From NCBI RefSeq assembly GCF_016744255.1, contig NZ_JADGES010000027.1, forward strand, positions 1-36,523: a stretch of 36,523 nt of DNA, read 5' to 3'. Made by a program: the position numbers and the translations under genes. Within the stretch, counting starts at the first letter, position 1; every line of letters starts with the position of its first letter. Of this stretch, positions 1-10,300 are shown piece after piece. The stretch comes from Maribacter sp. (GTDB lineage Bacteria; Bacteroidota; Bacteroidia; Flavobacteriales; Flavobacteriaceae). The notes beneath the pieces are model-generated. The model ran no database searches. It was not told the DNA's origin and saw only the letters and a list, made by a program, of their open reading frames with translations.

Positions 1-166
1 CATTATTTTTATTTTAAAATTGGTATTTGATGTTGTTAATAATTCTATACAAAGGATGCTATTATTGTAAATAAAAAAGATGACAAATGTCAGGTTTGCT
101 GTTGGTTGGTCAACTATAACGATGTAATTGTAAATATTTCTTTAAATTTTAACATTTGAATTTTCC

Positions 167-174
167 TATCTTTG
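167..174 (+). promoter_or_regulatory. Bacteroidota -7 element of ruvB
   Basis: TATCTTTG matches the Bacteroidota primary-sigma -7 consensus TAnnTTTG. No convincing TTG element lies 19-21 nt upstream. The element ends only 7 nt before the ruvB ATG, so a start site 4-6 nt after the element would leave a leader of 0-4 nt. Seen: the motif and distance. Inferred: the transcription start. Confidence 0.5.
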
Positions 175-181
175 TTTTTAT

Positions 182-1204
182 ATGAATGAGAACTTAGATC
201 CTACCGCAGAAAATTTTTCTTCCGAGGAATTTGATATAGAAAGAGCCTTACGTCCGGTCAGTTTTAATGACTTCACTGGGCAAGAGCAAGTTCTAGAAAA
301 TTTAAAAGTTTTTGTGGAAGCAGCGAACCAAAGAGGAGAGGCTTTGGATCATGCATTATTCCACGGCCCTCCAGGGCTAGGGAAGACTACTTTAGCTCAT
401 ATTTTAGCAAATGAATTAGGGGTTGGTATTAAAATAACTTCTGGTCCTGTCTTAGATAAGCCTGGAGATTTGGCTGGACTTTTAACTAATTTAGAGGAGC
501 GAGATGTTCTGTTTATTGATGAAATTCATCGTCTTAGTCCTATCGTAGAAGAATATTTATATTCCGCTATGGAAGATTATAAGATTGATATAATGATAGA
601 GTCAGGCCCTAATGCTAGATCGGTACAAATAAATTTAAACCCTTTTACTTTAATAGGGGCAACGACTAGGTCTGGTTTATTGACAGCGCCTATGCGAGCC
701 CGTTTTGGTATACAGAGTAGGTTACAGTATTATTCCACCGAATTACTGTCTACCATTGTGGTCCGAAGTGCTGAAATTTTACAAGTACCTATAACCAATG
801 AAGCGGCGATAGAAATAGCAGGAAGAAGTAGGGGAACACCTAGAATATGTAATGCTCTTTTACGACGAGTAAGGGATTTTGCACAAATAAAAGGAAATGG
901 AAAGATAGATATGGATATTTCTAAATTCAGCCTTAAGGCATTAAATGTAGATGCACACGGGTTAGATGAAATGGATAATAAAATATTGACTACAATTATT
1001 GATAAGTTTAAAGGGGGGCCAGTAGGGATATCTACTATTGCTACGGCCGTATCAGAGAGCTCGGAAACTATAGAAGAGGTGTACGAACCTTTTTTAATAC
1101 AGCAAGGATTTATAATGCGTACTCCTAGAGGTAGGGAGGTAACGGAACAAGCTTATAGGCATTTGGGAAGAATAAAAGGAGATATACAAGGAGGGTTGTT
1201 TTAA
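182..1204 (+). CDS. ruvB: Holliday junction branch migration ATPase RuvB
   Basis: RuvB is the hexameric AAA+ motor that, with RuvA, drives branch migration of Holliday junctions in recombinational repair. The 340-residue protein is the usual length. Walker A GPPGLGKT lies at residues 62-69, Walker B with DEIH at about 109-116, the sensor segment GATTRSG follows near 158, and the RARFG segment lies near 171; the C-terminal winged-helix part ends in [16 protein letters not shown]. The N-terminus ([13 protein letters not shown] from residue 22) is typical and no other in-frame ATG fits, so the ATG at 182 is accepted even though the putative promoter leaves almost no leader. The partner gene ruvA lies 5.5 kb downstream, next to sprA, rather than adjacent as in many Proteobacteria. 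Confidence 0.98.
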   Translation: MNENLDPTAENFSSEEFDIERALRPVSFNDFTGQEQVLENLKVFVEAANQRGEALDHALFHGPPGLGKTTLAHILANELGVGIKITSGPVLDKPGDLAGLLTNLEERDVLFIDEIHRLSPIVEEYLYSAMEDYKIDIMIESGPNARSVQINLNPFTLIGATTRSGLLTAPMRARFGIQSRLQYYSTELLSTIVVRSAEILQVPITNEAAIEIAGRSRGTPRICNALLRRVRDFAQIKGNGKIDMDISKFSLKALNVDAHGLDEMDNKILTTIIDKFKGGPVGISTIATAVSESSETIEEVYEPFLIQQGFIMRTPRGREVTEQAYRHLGRIKGDIQGGLF

Positions 1205-1223
1205 TATATTTTAGAGATAAATA

Positions 1224-1260
1224 TAAAAGAGCGATAGTTGTTGTAACTACCGCTCTTTTA
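1224..1260. terminator. Bidirectional terminator between ruvB and the ABC permease gene
   Basis: Arms TAAAAGAGCG (1224-1233) and CGCTCTTTTA (1251-1260) pair perfectly and continue inward with TAGTT/AACTA after one mismatch. The A-rich 5' side and T-rich 3' side allow termination in both directions, which fits the convergent genes ending at 1204 (plus) and 1265 (minus). Confidence 0.85.
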
Positions 1261-1264
1261 TTTG

Positions 1265-2443
1265 CTATTTTAGAATAGCATTTTCATCAGAAAATTTTTT
1301 GTAACTAAAATAAATAGTTCCGACTGCGAAAGCTATCAGAGATAGTAAAATAACCACATATTGCATCATGTCAATAGTGCCAGCCATTATTTCTTTAACG
1401 CCTAAACCAATATTTAAAACCGGAATTAAAACGGTAGACCAACTAAGTTCTATGCCTGGCATCATAGCTAAAACTAAAGGGATTATTATCAGCATTATTA
1501 ATGGTGTAGCTTTACTTTGAGCCTCTTTAAAAGTAGATGCGCCAGCTACCAAGGCAATTATAAATCCGGATAGGAATAAAGAGAACGGAATTAGTAGTAA
1601 AAGAATTAATGCTACAGCTTCAAAATTTAGCATCTCATTAATTGCTAATTTAAAAGAGTCGGGAATACCATGGATTAATTTAAGACCTACAATCAGTCCA
1701 AATAAATTTAATACAGCAGGTATAAAGCCTAACAAGGAAGCAACAATAGCTTTTCCTAGTAAAATTTTAAATTTAGATATAGGAAGAGATAAGGTGGTTT
1801 CAATAGTTTTTCGTTCTTTTTCACCAGTAACTAAGTCTATCGCAGCTAATAAGCAGCCGCCCCACATGGTGAGTATAAATAGATATGGAATAAAACCACC
1901 GATACGTTTCCCTATAAGTTCTTTTTGTTCTCCGACTTCAATATAGTTTGTGTTGAAAGGAGTCATTTTTTGGATAGGGATGTGTAATTGTGCAATTCTA
2001 ATCTCTTTTAATTGCGAATTGTAGGAGTCTATTATTTGGGTAACTCTATGATTTATATTGTCTTTTGTTCCGTTTCTATAAATTTGGACCGAGCTGGTAG
2101 TTAAACTATCCATCTGTTGGTTCCAGTTATCTGGAAAGATAATTGCCGTTTGTATTGTTTTTTTATCAATTAAACCCTTAAAATCTTCTGTTTTAGAAAA
2201 TGTGCTAATTGTATTTAGGGAATCTTTTTTTACCAATTGTAAAAAATTTTCTGGTGCATTTACAAGTCCTATTTGTATTGTTTTTTGCTGTTCTTTTTCT
2301 TCTATCACTTGTGTGACTTTAATGGTCCCAAAAATGAGGATGGGAACTAATAAAGTTGGTAACACAATAGAGTTTATAATAGTTTTTTTGTCTCTAAGAA
2401 GTTCTGAAAGTTCTTTTTTTATAATGATAAATATTTCTCTCAT
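1265..2443 (-). CDS. ABC-2 type exporter permease, NatB-like
   Basis: This 392-residue membrane protein is the permease of an ABC-2 exporter of the NatB group (COG1668-like), whose founding member extrudes sodium; the substrate here cannot be read from sequence. A first membrane segment (about 25-43) is followed by a roughly 140-residue extracytoplasmic domain, then five or six hydrophobic segments (about 185-203, 233-254, 275-300, 313-330, 362-380). The cytoplasmic motif GEKERKTIETTLSLP (about 207-221) after the second segment is typical of this family. It starts 3 bases after the stop of the ATPase gene, so the two form a transcription unit. Similar permeases are often annotated only as ABC transporter permease; I am sure of the class, not of sodium. 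Confidence 0.85.
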   Translation of the reverse strand: MREIFIIIKKELSELLRDKKTIINSIVLPTLLVPILIFGTIKVTQVIEEKEQQKTIQIGLVNAPENFLQLVKKDSLNTISTFSKTEDFKGLIDKKTIQTAIIFPDNWNQQMDSLTTSSVQIYRNGTKDNINHRVTQIIDSYNSQLKEIRIAQLHIPIQKMTPFNTNYIEVGEQKELIGKRIGGFIPYLFILTMWGGCLLAAIDLVTGEKERKTIETTLSLPISKFKILLGKAIVASLLGFIPAVLNLFGLIVGLKLIHGIPDSFKLAINEMLNFEAVALILLLLIPFSLFLSGFIIALVAGASTFKEAQSKATPLIMLIIIPLVLAMMPGIELSWSTVLIPVLNIGLGVKEIMAGTIDMMQYVVILLSLIAFAVGTIYFSYKKFSDENAILK

Positions 2444-2446
2444 AGT

Positions 2447-3202
2447 TTAAGCTTCTTTTACACGATTAATAAATTCCTGAGTAAGGTTATCTGCTTTCAT
2501 TTCATTTTTAAAATCTTTAAAAGAACTATTGTAAATAATAGATCCTTTATTGATTATTGCTAAATCGTCGCATAATAAGTCTACTTCGCTCATAATATGA
2601 GAGGAGAAAATTACGGTTTTGTTATTCTCTTTAGATTCTCGTATTAAGTCAATAATACTATCTGCGGTAATAACATCTAATCCAGAAGTTGGTTCGTCAA
2701 AAATGAGAACTTCAGGGTCGTGTATTAAGGTTCTGGCAATGGAAACTTTTTGTTTCATACCGGTACTCATTTGTCCTACTCTTTTTTTTCGGAATTCATT
2801 AATTCCTAATTTATCAAAAAGATATGCTTTACGTTCTTTTAATTTCTCTTCTGGAATTCTATAGATTTTCCCAAAAAAATCTAAAGTTTCATCAGGGTTT
2901 AACCGCTCGTAAAGCCCAGTGGAACCAGTTAAAAAACCAATTCTTTTTTTTAATTCGTTACTTCCTTGAGAAATATTATAATTATCAACAATGGCTGTTC
3001 CTGATGTGGGATTAATAATACCTGCAATTATTCTTAAAGTCGTAGTTTTTCCTGCTCCGTTAGGGCCTAAAAGAGAAAAGATCCGCCCTGGAGTACAGTT
3101 GAAAGAAATGTTGTTTACAGCATTAACTGTTGTGGTGTTGGTTTTAAATCCTTTCCGAGTACTCGTGGTAAAGGATTTTGTTAAATTTTCTATTTTAATC
3201 AT
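2447..3202 (-). CDS. ABC exporter ATPase, NatA-like
   Basis: This 251-residue ATP-binding subunit energises the permease encoded directly downstream. It has Walker A GPNGAGKT (46-53), the signature segment MSTGMKQ (145-151) in the STG form usual for ABC-2 exporters, Walker B VLIFDE (165-170) and the H-loop His (202). The region upstream on the minus strand (3203-3370) lacks a TAnnTTTG element but contains TGTAAC (complement of 3252-3257) followed, 16 nt later, by TACTAATG, which resembles loosely the ECF-type elements of the efflux operon at 22.6 kb and 26.4 kb. Confidence 0.88.
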   Translation of the reverse strand: MIKIENLTKSFTTSTRKGFKTNTTTVNAVNNISFNCTPGRIFSLLGPNGAGKTTTLRIIAGIINPTSGTAIVDNYNISQGSNELKKRIGFLTGSTGLYERLNPDETLDFFGKIYRIPEEKLKERKAYLFDKLGINEFRKKRVGQMSTGMKQKVSIARTLIHDPEVLIFDEPTSGLDVITADSIIDLIRESKENNKTVIFSSHIMSEVDLLCDDLAIINKGSIIYNSSFKDFKNEMKADNLTQEFINRVKEA

Positions 3203-3356
3203 AAGGTTGGTATTACTATCAATATTCCATTAGTATCTTATTTAGAGAATTGTTACATATATCGGTCTTTTTAAATGATTAATGTAGCAAAACATAGGTG
3301 TAACCAAATGTTTGTGCTTCTTTGTTAGTATGTTTAAGGGTTATTTTATCAATGCC

Positions 3357-3364
3357 TATTTTTG
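3357..3364 (+). promoter_or_regulatory. Bacteroidota -7 element of queG
   Basis: TATTTTTG is a full match to TAnnTTTG. It ends 6 nt before the ATG at 3371, so the transcript should begin at or within a few bases of the start codon. A TTG codon in the same frame at 3362-3364 lies inside this element, so it is unlikely to be a translation start. No clear -33 TTG at the right spacing is seen. Confidence 0.5.
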
Positions 3365-3370
3365 TTGCCA

Positions 3371-4291
3371 ATGGATGTAAAAGAAAAATACAATAGTATG
3401 ATAAAGGAAGAAGCCAAACGATTGGGTTTTCTTTCTTGTGGTATTTCCAAGGCAGATTTTTTGGAAGAAGAGGCTCCTCGTCTAGAGAATTGGTTAAAAG
3501 AAAATAGGAACGGAGAGATGCGGTATATGGAAAATCATTTTGACAAACGTTTGGATCCACGTTTGTTAGTAGATGGGGCTAAATCTGTTATTTCCTTATT
3601 ACTTAATTATTTTCCACAAGAAGAGCAAATAAAAAACACCTTTAAGGTGTCTAAATATGCCTATGGTCATGATTATCATCATATAATAAAATCAAAATTA
3701 AGAGAACTTCAGAATTTCATTAGTGAAGAAATAGGAGAGGTTGGTGGTAGAGCATTTGTAGATTCTGCTCCAGTTTTGGATAAAGCCTGGGCTGCAAAAA
3801 GTGGATTAGGGTGGATTGGGAAACACAGTAATCTATTAACCCAACAAGTAGGTTCTTTTTATTTTATAGCAGAGCTTATTATAGATTTAGATTTGTCTTA
3901 TGATACAAGGGTAACGGATCATTGCGGTACGTGTACAGCGTGTATAGATGCATGCCCAACGCAGGCAATTGTAGAACCGTATAAGGTAGATGGTAGTAAA
4001 TGTATTTCCTATGTAACCATTGAGTTAAAAGAAGAGATTCCTACAGAATTTCAAGGTAAAATGAACGATTGGATGTTTGGGTGCGATGTTTGTCAAGATG
4101 TTTGTCCTTGGAACCGATTTTCTAAACCTCATTCAGAGCCTTTGTTTAATCCGCACCCAGAACTACTTAGCATGAGTAAAAAGGATTGGGAAGAGATAAC
4201 CGAAGACGTATTTAAAAAAGTATTTCAAAAATCTGCTGTAAAACGAACGAAGTATTCTGGCTTAACAAGAAATATTAATTTTTTAAAATAG
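3371..4291 (+). CDS. queG: Epoxyqueuosine reductase QueG
   Basis: QueG reduces epoxyqueuosine to queuosine in the wobble position of GUN-anticodon tRNAs, using cobalamin and two [4Fe-4S] clusters. The 306-residue protein has [13 protein letters not shown] with the conserved Asp at 131, the ferredoxin-like cluster [12 protein letters not shown] (Cys 185, 188, 191, 195), another Cys at 211, and [11 protein letters not shown] (Cys 238, 241, 245). I chose the ATG at 3371 over an in-frame TTG at 3362 because the TTG lies inside the putative -7 promoter element and would add only three residues. The length fits the short QueG form without the C-terminal HEAT-repeat extension. It is transcribed on its own between the divergent ABC exporter and maeB. 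Confidence 0.95.
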   Translation: MDVKEKYNSMIKEEAKRLGFLSCGISKADFLEEEAPRLENWLKENRNGEMRYMENHFDKRLDPRLLVDGAKSVISLLLNYFPQEEQIKNTFKVSKYAYGHDYHHIIKSKLRELQNFISEEIGEVGGRAFVDSAPVLDKAWAAKSGLGWIGKHSNLLTQQVGSFYFIAELIIDLDLSYDTRVTDHCGTCTACIDACPTQAIVEPYKVDGSKCISYVTIELKEEIPTEFQGKMNDWMFGCDVCQDVCPWNRFSKPHSEPLFNPHPELLSMSKKDWEEITEDVFKKVFQKSAVKRTKYSGLTRNINFLK

Positions 4292-4418
4292 AAATTTCTT
4301 TTTAGGGCTTGGGAAAGTTTGTTTTTTGAGGGTGTTGTAAATATTCTGTTTGTATTTTGTTATTTAGTGTTATCCTAAGCAGATTACTCTTAAATTTACA
4401 CTTTTAAAATTTTCAGGT

Positions 4419-6719
4419 ATGAGTGCAGAAAAAAATAGAAGAGAGGCCTTAATATATCATGCAAAACCAACGCCTGGTAAAATAAAAATAGTTCCAACAA
4501 AACCGTATGCTTCACAGCGAGATTTAGGTTTAGCTTATTCTCCAGGAGTTGCAGAGCCTTGTCTAGAAATAGCAAAAGATGTAAATAATGTTTACAAGTA
4601 TACTGCTAAAGGGAATATTGTAGCTGTAATTTCTAACGGTACGGCAGTATTAGGTTTGGGAAATATTGGTCCAGAAGCATCTAAACCAGTAATGGAAGGA
4701 AAATGTTTGTTATTCAAAATTTTTGCAGATATTGATGGTATTGATATTGAGTTAGATACCAATGATGTAGATAAGTTTGTGGAAACTGTAAAAATGATAG
4801 CTCCTACTTTTGGGGGTATTAATTTAGAAGATATAAAGGCACCAGAGGCTTTTGAAATAGAACGCAGGTTAAAAGAAGAATTAGATATCCCTGTAATGCA
4901 TGATGATCAGCATGGAACTGCAATAATTTCTGCAGCGGCATTGTTAAATGCATTAGAGGTTACGGGTAAAAAAATTGAAAAAGTTAGGATAGTGGTAAGT
5001 GGAGCAGGAGCTGCTGCCGTTTCTTGTACAAGACTTTATAAAGCCTTTGGAGCAAATCCGGAGAATATTATAATGCTAGATAGTAAAGGTGTTATTCGTA
5101 AGGACCGTGAGAATTTAAGTAAGGAAAAAAAAGAGTTTGCTTCGGATCGTAAGATAGATACTTTGCAAGAAGCCATGGAAAACGCCGATGTATTCGTGGG
5201 GCTTTCTATAGCAAATATTGTAGAGCCAGAAATGCTTCTTACCATGGCTAAGGATCCTATTGTTTTTGCAATGGCCAATCCGGATCCAGAGATAGCTTAT
5301 GAGTTGGCTTGTAGAACAAGAGAGGATGTAATTATGGCTACAGGCCGTTCCGATCATCCTAATCAAGTAAATAATGTATTAGGTTTTCCATTTATTTTTA
5401 GAGGAGCTTTAGATGTTAGGGCAACCAAAATTAATGAAGCCATGAAAATGGCAGCAGTAAAAGCTTTGGCAGATTTAACTAAAGAGCCTGTTCCTGAGCA
5501 AGTAAATATCGCTTATGGAAAAACACGATTAACTTTTGGGAAAGATTATATCATACCAAAACCATTTGACCCAAGACTTATTGCAGAGATTCCTCCAGCA
5601 GTAGCAAAAGCCGCTATGGAAAGTGGAGTAGCAAGAGAGCCTATTGAAGATTGGGACAGGTACAGAGAAGAGTTATTACAACGCTCCGGTAGTGATAGTA
5701 AAATTGTACGTTTATTACATGACCGTGCAAGAAGATATCCTAAAAGAATTGTTTTTGCAGAAGCAGACCATTTAGATGTTTTAAAAGCTGCGCAGATTGC
5801 TTTTGATGAAGGAATCGCTATTCCTATTTTATTAGGTGAAAAAGAAGTTATCGAGGAACTTAAAATAGAGTTGGAGTTCGATGCTGATCTTGAAATTATT
5901 AACCCTAAGGTCGATGAGGCATTAGATAAGCGTAAGCAATATGCAAAAACCTATTTTGAAAATAGAAAAAGAAGTGGCGTTGGTATGTACGAGGCGCTTC
6001 GAAAAATGAGAGAACGTACCCATTACGGTTCTATGATGGTCGTGGAGGGAGATGCTGATGGTATGGTAACGGGTTATTCTAGAGCATATCCATCTGTTGT
6101 AAAGCCAATTTTTGAAATTATTGGTAGAGCAGCTAATGTAAAAAAAGTATCTACGGTACATATTATGGACACGGATAGAGGTCCTATGTTTTTGGCAGAT
6201 ACATCTATTAATATTAGCCCAAATGCAGAAGAGTTAGCAGAAATAACGCAAATGACAGCAAATGTAGCAACCACCTTTGGTTTTAATCCAGTGATAGCTA
6301 TGCTTTCTTATGCAAATTTTGGATCATCAACGGATCCTAACGCTAAAAAAGTAAAAGATGCAGTTACTATTTTACACCAAACGAATCCAGATTTGATAGT
6401 GGATGGAGAAATACAGACAGATTTTGCATTAAATAAAGAACTTTTAGAAAGTAAATTTCCTTTTTCTAGATTGGCAGGGAAAAAAGTAAACACGTTAATA
6501 TTTCCTAATTTAGAATCTGCTAACATTACATATAAATTATTAAAAGAACTTAATGGTACCGATTCTATTGGACCTATAATGGTAGGGTTGCGAAAATCAG
6601 TGCATATACTGCAACTTGGAGCAAGCGTTGATGAAATGGTGAATATGACAGCAGTGGCTGTAATAGATGCTCAAGAAAGAGAGAAGAGAAAAAAAGAAAA
6701 AACAGGGCAAAAAGAATAA
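4419..6719 (+). CDS. maeB: NADP-dependent malic enzyme with phosphotransacetylase-like C-terminal domain
   Basis: MaeB decarboxylates malate oxidatively to pyruvate, giving NADPH. The 766-residue protein is the large two-domain form: malic enzyme N-terminal and NAD-binding domains (1 to about 430) with SPGVAEPC (41-48), MHDDQHGTAI (160-169) and the dinucleotide-binding VVSGAGAAA (192-200), followed by a phosphate acetyl/butyryltransferase-like domain (about 435-757). In known MaeB proteins that second domain is regulatory (acetyl-CoA sensing, oligomerisation) rather than a working transacetylase. Spacing to ruvA is 34 nt, suggesting a shared transcript with ruvA and sprA. Upstream, TAAATTTA at 4391-4398 is a one-mismatch -7 candidate without a good -33 element. 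Confidence 0.95.
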   Translation: MSAEKNRREALIYHAKPTPGKIKIVPTKPYASQRDLGLAYSPGVAEPCLEIAKDVNNVYKYTAKGNIVAVISNGTAVLGLGNIGPEASKPVMEGKCLLFKIFADIDGIDIELDTNDVDKFVETVKMIAPTFGGINLEDIKAPEAFEIERRLKEELDIPVMHDDQHGTAIISAAALLNALEVTGKKIEKVRIVVSGAGAAAVSCTRLYKAFGANPENIIMLDSKGVIRKDRENLSKEKKEFASDRKIDTLQEAMENADVFVGLSIANIVEPEMLLTMAKDPIVFAMANPDPEIAYELACRTREDVIMATGRSDHPNQVNNVLGFPFIFRGALDVRATKINEAMKMAAVKALADLTKEPVPEQVNIAYGKTRLTFGKDYIIPKPFDPRLIAEIPPAVAKAAMESGVAREPIEDWDRYREELLQRSGSDSKIVRLLHDRARRYPKRIVFAEADHLDVLKAAQIAFDEGIAIPILLGEKEVIEELKIELEFDADLEIINPKVDEALDKRKQYAKTYFENRKRSGVGMYEALRKMRERTHYGSMMVVEGDADGMVTGYSRAYPSVVKPIFEIIGRAANVKKVSTVHIMDTDRGPMFLADTSINISPNAEELAEITQMTANVATTFGFNPVIAMLSYANFGSSTDPNAKKVKDAVTILHQTNPDLIVDGEIQTDFALNKELLESKFPFSRLAGKKVNTLIFPNLESANITYKLLKELNGTDSIGPIMVGLRKSVHILQLGASVDEMVNMTAVAVIDAQEREKRKKEKTGQKE

Positions 6720-6753
6720 ACTAACAAACTTTAGATATTTATATACATAGATT

Positions 6754-7335
6754 ATGATTACGCATCTTAACGGAAAATTAGTAGAAAAAAATCCAACACA
6801 TGTTATTATTGAATGTGCAGGAGTAGGATATTTTGTAAATATATCATTACATACTTTTTCTAAGATAGCAGATGCAGAAAATATTCGACTTTTAACCCAT
6901 CTTCAAATTAAAGAAGATTCCCACACGTTGTATGGGTTTGTAGAGAAATCCGAAAGAGAAATTTTTAGATTATTACTGTCTGTTTCGGGCATAGGTTCCA
7001 GTACAGCAAGAACCATGTTGTCTTCTCTAGATCCTGCGCAACTTAAAAATGCTATTGCTAGTGGAGATGTTCCTGCAATACAGTCTGTTAAGGGGATTGG
7101 AGCAAAAACAGCACAAAGAGTTATTTTGGATCTTAGAGATAAGATTTTGAAAGTGCATGATATTGATGAAGTTTACACCAGTTCAAACAATACAAATAAA
7201 GATGAAGCGTTATCTGCTTTAGAGGTTCTTGGATTTGTCAGAAGACAAGCAGAAAAAGTGGTCGATAAGATCATTGGCCAAGATCCTACACTAAGCGTAG
7301 AGAATATTATAAAACTCGCGCTTAAAAATTTGTAG
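6754..7335 (+). CDS. ruvA: Holliday junction DNA helicase subunit RuvA
   Basis: RuvA binds four-way junctions as a tetramer and loads RuvB. The 193-residue protein has the N-terminal OB fold (MITHLNGKLVEKNPTHVIIE...), two helix-hairpin-helix motifs (VSGIGSSTARTML near 75-87 and VKGIGAKTAQRVI near 110-122) and a C-terminal domain III that would contact RuvB. It lies between maeB and sprA, with 5 nt between its stop and the sprA start, so ruvA and sprA are probably co-transcribed. Confidence 0.97.
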   Translation: MITHLNGKLVEKNPTHVIIECAGVGYFVNISLHTFSKIADAENIRLLTHLQIKEDSHTLYGFVEKSEREIFRLLLSVSGIGSSTARTMLSSLDPAQLKNAIASGDVPAIQSVKGIGAKTAQRVILDLRDKILKVHDIDEVYTSSNNTNKDEALSALEVLGFVRRQAEKVVDKIIGQDPTLSVENIIKLALKNL

Positions 7336-7340
7336 AAAGT

Positions 7341-10300
7341 TTGAAACAAGGGGCAAAAAAAAATCTTAAATTTTCATTTAAGTTTGTTCTCCTATTTGTA
7401 TTATTCTTTAGTGCTTCGGTTGTTGCTGTTGCACAAGATGATTCAGGAGAAACAAAGGATGGACAGCAGATAGATTCTGTAAAAACTGGTTATGCTTTAG
7501 GGAAGCTAATTCTAGAGAATCCAGACAGTATTGTATCTAAATATTTATATGATGCAAATTTAGATCGTTATATCTATAATGAAAGTATTGGTACTTTTGA
7601 TATAGGCTACCCAATTATACTTACTCCTGCAGAGTATTTTGAACTCGTTAAAAGAGAAGGTATAAAATCTTATTTTAAAGAGAAGTCAGATGCTTTTTCT
7701 GGAAAAAAAGCAGGTAGTAAAGATGCTAAAAAGAATTTATTACCCGTTTTTTATAAAGACAACAAATTCTTTCAATCTATTTTTGGAGAAGGCGGAATAG
7801 AGGTTATACCACAAGGTTCTGTAGCAATGGACTTAGGTGTTATTTGGCAAAAAAACGATAATCCTTCCTTATCGCCAAGAAATAGAACAAATTTATCTTT
7901 CGATTTTGATCAGCGTATTAGTTTAAGTATGTTGGGTAAAATAGGAGAGCGTCTTCAGGTTACTGCAAATTACGATACAGAAGCAACTTTCGATTTTCAG
8001 AACATTGTTAAGTTAGATTATACACCTACAGAGGATGATATTATACAATCCATAGAAGTAGGTAATGTAAATATGCCTTTAAATAGTTCTTTAATCACAG
8101 GAGCACAAAGTTTATTTGGTGTTAAAACACAATTGCAATTTGGTAAAACTAAAGTAACAGCTGTTTTTTCGGAGCAACGTTCTCAAAACAATACGGTTGT
8201 GGCACAAGGTGGTGGAACGGTTAATGATTTTTCTATAACAGCTTTAGATTATGATGAGGATAAACACTTCTTCTTATCGCATTATTTTAGAGATAATTAT
8301 GACGAAGCATTAGCGAATTACCCATATATCCGTAGTCAAATACAAATAACACGTTTAGAAGTTTGGGTTACTAACCGTAGCCAGCAAACTTTGAATGTAA
8401 GGAATGTTGTGGCTATTCAGGATTTAGGAGAAGCTACCGAGGTTAGTAGTAGAATTGGTCAATTAAATGGGGACCCATCCGGGTTTTTTAATAACCCGAG
8501 TAATACTTTGCCTAGGAATGATGCTAATGATTATAATCCAGAGGACATAGGTTCTGGAGTTTTAACCGAGTCTATTAGAGACATTGCAACAGTGGAAGCT
8601 GGTTTTAATGTTCCTGGTTATCAAGTAAATCAAGGATTTGATTATGCTATCTTGGAAAATGCTAGAAAGTTAGAAGCAAATAGAGATTATGTGTATAACA
8701 CGCAGTTAGGATATCTTTCTTTAAACCAAAGACTGAGTAATGATGAGGTTTTAGGGGTTGCTTTTCAGTATACCTATAATGGTAAAGTGTACCAAGTTGG
8801 GGAATTTGCTAACGGAGGTTTAGATGCTACTACAGTTTCAGCAGGAGTAAATCCTATTATTGAAAATAATACGCTAATACTAAAATTATTAAAAAGTAAT
8901 ATTACGAACATTACAGACCCAATATGGGACTTAATGATGAAAAATATTTATGCTACAGGAGCATATAGATTAAGTGAGGAAGATTTTAAAATGAATATTT
9001 TATATTCTGATCCTACACCAAGAAACTACATTACCCCTGTAGAAGCTTTCCCTGCTCCAATTAACGGAAATAAAGATTTAGAAGAAAGAATTTTATTAGA
9101 TGTCTTTAATTTAGATAGATTAAATGCTTATAACGATTTACAACCAGGAGGGGATGGTTTTTTCGATTTTGTTCCAGGTTTAACGGTAGATACTCAAAAT
9201 GGAAGAATTATATTCACAAAAGTAGAGCCATTTGGAGAATTTTTGTTTGAGGAGTTAGGAAGCGGAAATTATTCAGATGAAATAACCTTTAATGAGAATC
9301 AAAAAAAGTATGTTTTTAAAGACTTGTATGAGTTAACAAAGGCTGCAGCTTTACAAAACCCTGAAAAAAATAAATTTTTATTAAAAGGACGTTATAAATC
9401 AGAAGGAAATAATGGTATCCCTATTGGGGCTTTTAATGTTCCTAGAGGTTCTGTACGTGTTACCGCAGGTGGGCGACAGTTACAAGAAGGGATAGATTAT
9501 ACGGTAAATTACCAAGCAGGTACGGTTCAAATTATAGACCCTACTTTAGAAGCATCTAATACACCTATAAATATATCAGTAGAGAATAATGCGGTTTTCG
9601 GACAACAAACAAGAAGATTTACTGGGGTAAATGTAGAGCATCAATTTAGTAAGAACTTTGTTTTAGGAGGTACGCTTTTAAATATGAACGAGCGTCCACT
9701 TACTCAAAAGTCTAACTACGGAGTAGAGCCTGTTAATAACACCATTTTCGGATTTAACGGAAACTTCTCTACAGAAGTTCCTTTCTTAACTAGAATGGTA
9801 AATAAGCTTCCAAATATAGATACCGATGTTCCTTCTAATGTTTCTATGCGAGCAGAAATCGCTTGGTTAAAACCTAGTTCCCCTAAAAACGCAGATTTTC
9901 AAGGAGAAACCACAACCTATTTAGATGATTTTGAAGGAGCGCAAGCACTAATAGATATTAGAGCCTCTTTAGGGTGGACACTTGCAAGTACCCCTTTGGA
10001 ATTTGGAGAGACACCAAACGTAAAATTATACGGTTCTGGAGTAGAAGACCCTGATAATTTGTTGAATGGGTATGGAAGAGCTAAAATGGCTTGGTATACT
10101 ATTGATCCCATTTTTTATACGAACCAAAGACCATCTGAAATTAAAGATGACGATATATCTACAAATCCTACACGTAGAGTATATATAGATGAGGTTTTTC
10201 CTAACACCGATGTGGCACAAGGGCAAACACAAGTGCAAAGTACATTAGATATAGCATATTATCCAGAAGCGAAAGGCCCTTATAATAACGACCCAAATTT

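Noticed and set aside
81-114. Dyads TGACA-AA-TGTCA and GTTG-GT-CAAC upstream of ruvB as operators
   Set aside because: Arms of 4-5 bases in AT-rich sequence are expected by chance, and they lie more than 50 nt from the putative promoter.
1-181. Partial gene at the left edge
   Set aside because: No frame in 1-181 reads convincingly in either direction; AT-rich intergenic sequence only.
3279-3560. 93-codon minus-strand ORF across the queG start
   Set aside because: It overlaps the confident queG coding region and its putative promoter, and has no family features.
4292-4318. AGAAATTTCT plus T-run after queG as a terminator
   Set aside because: The palindrome is only 10 bases, AT-rich and has no loop; too weak to call.
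4419-6719. MaeB as a fusion giving real phosphotransacetylase activity
   Set aside because: This two-domain build is standard for large bacterial malic enzymes, where the second domain is regulatory; no novelty.
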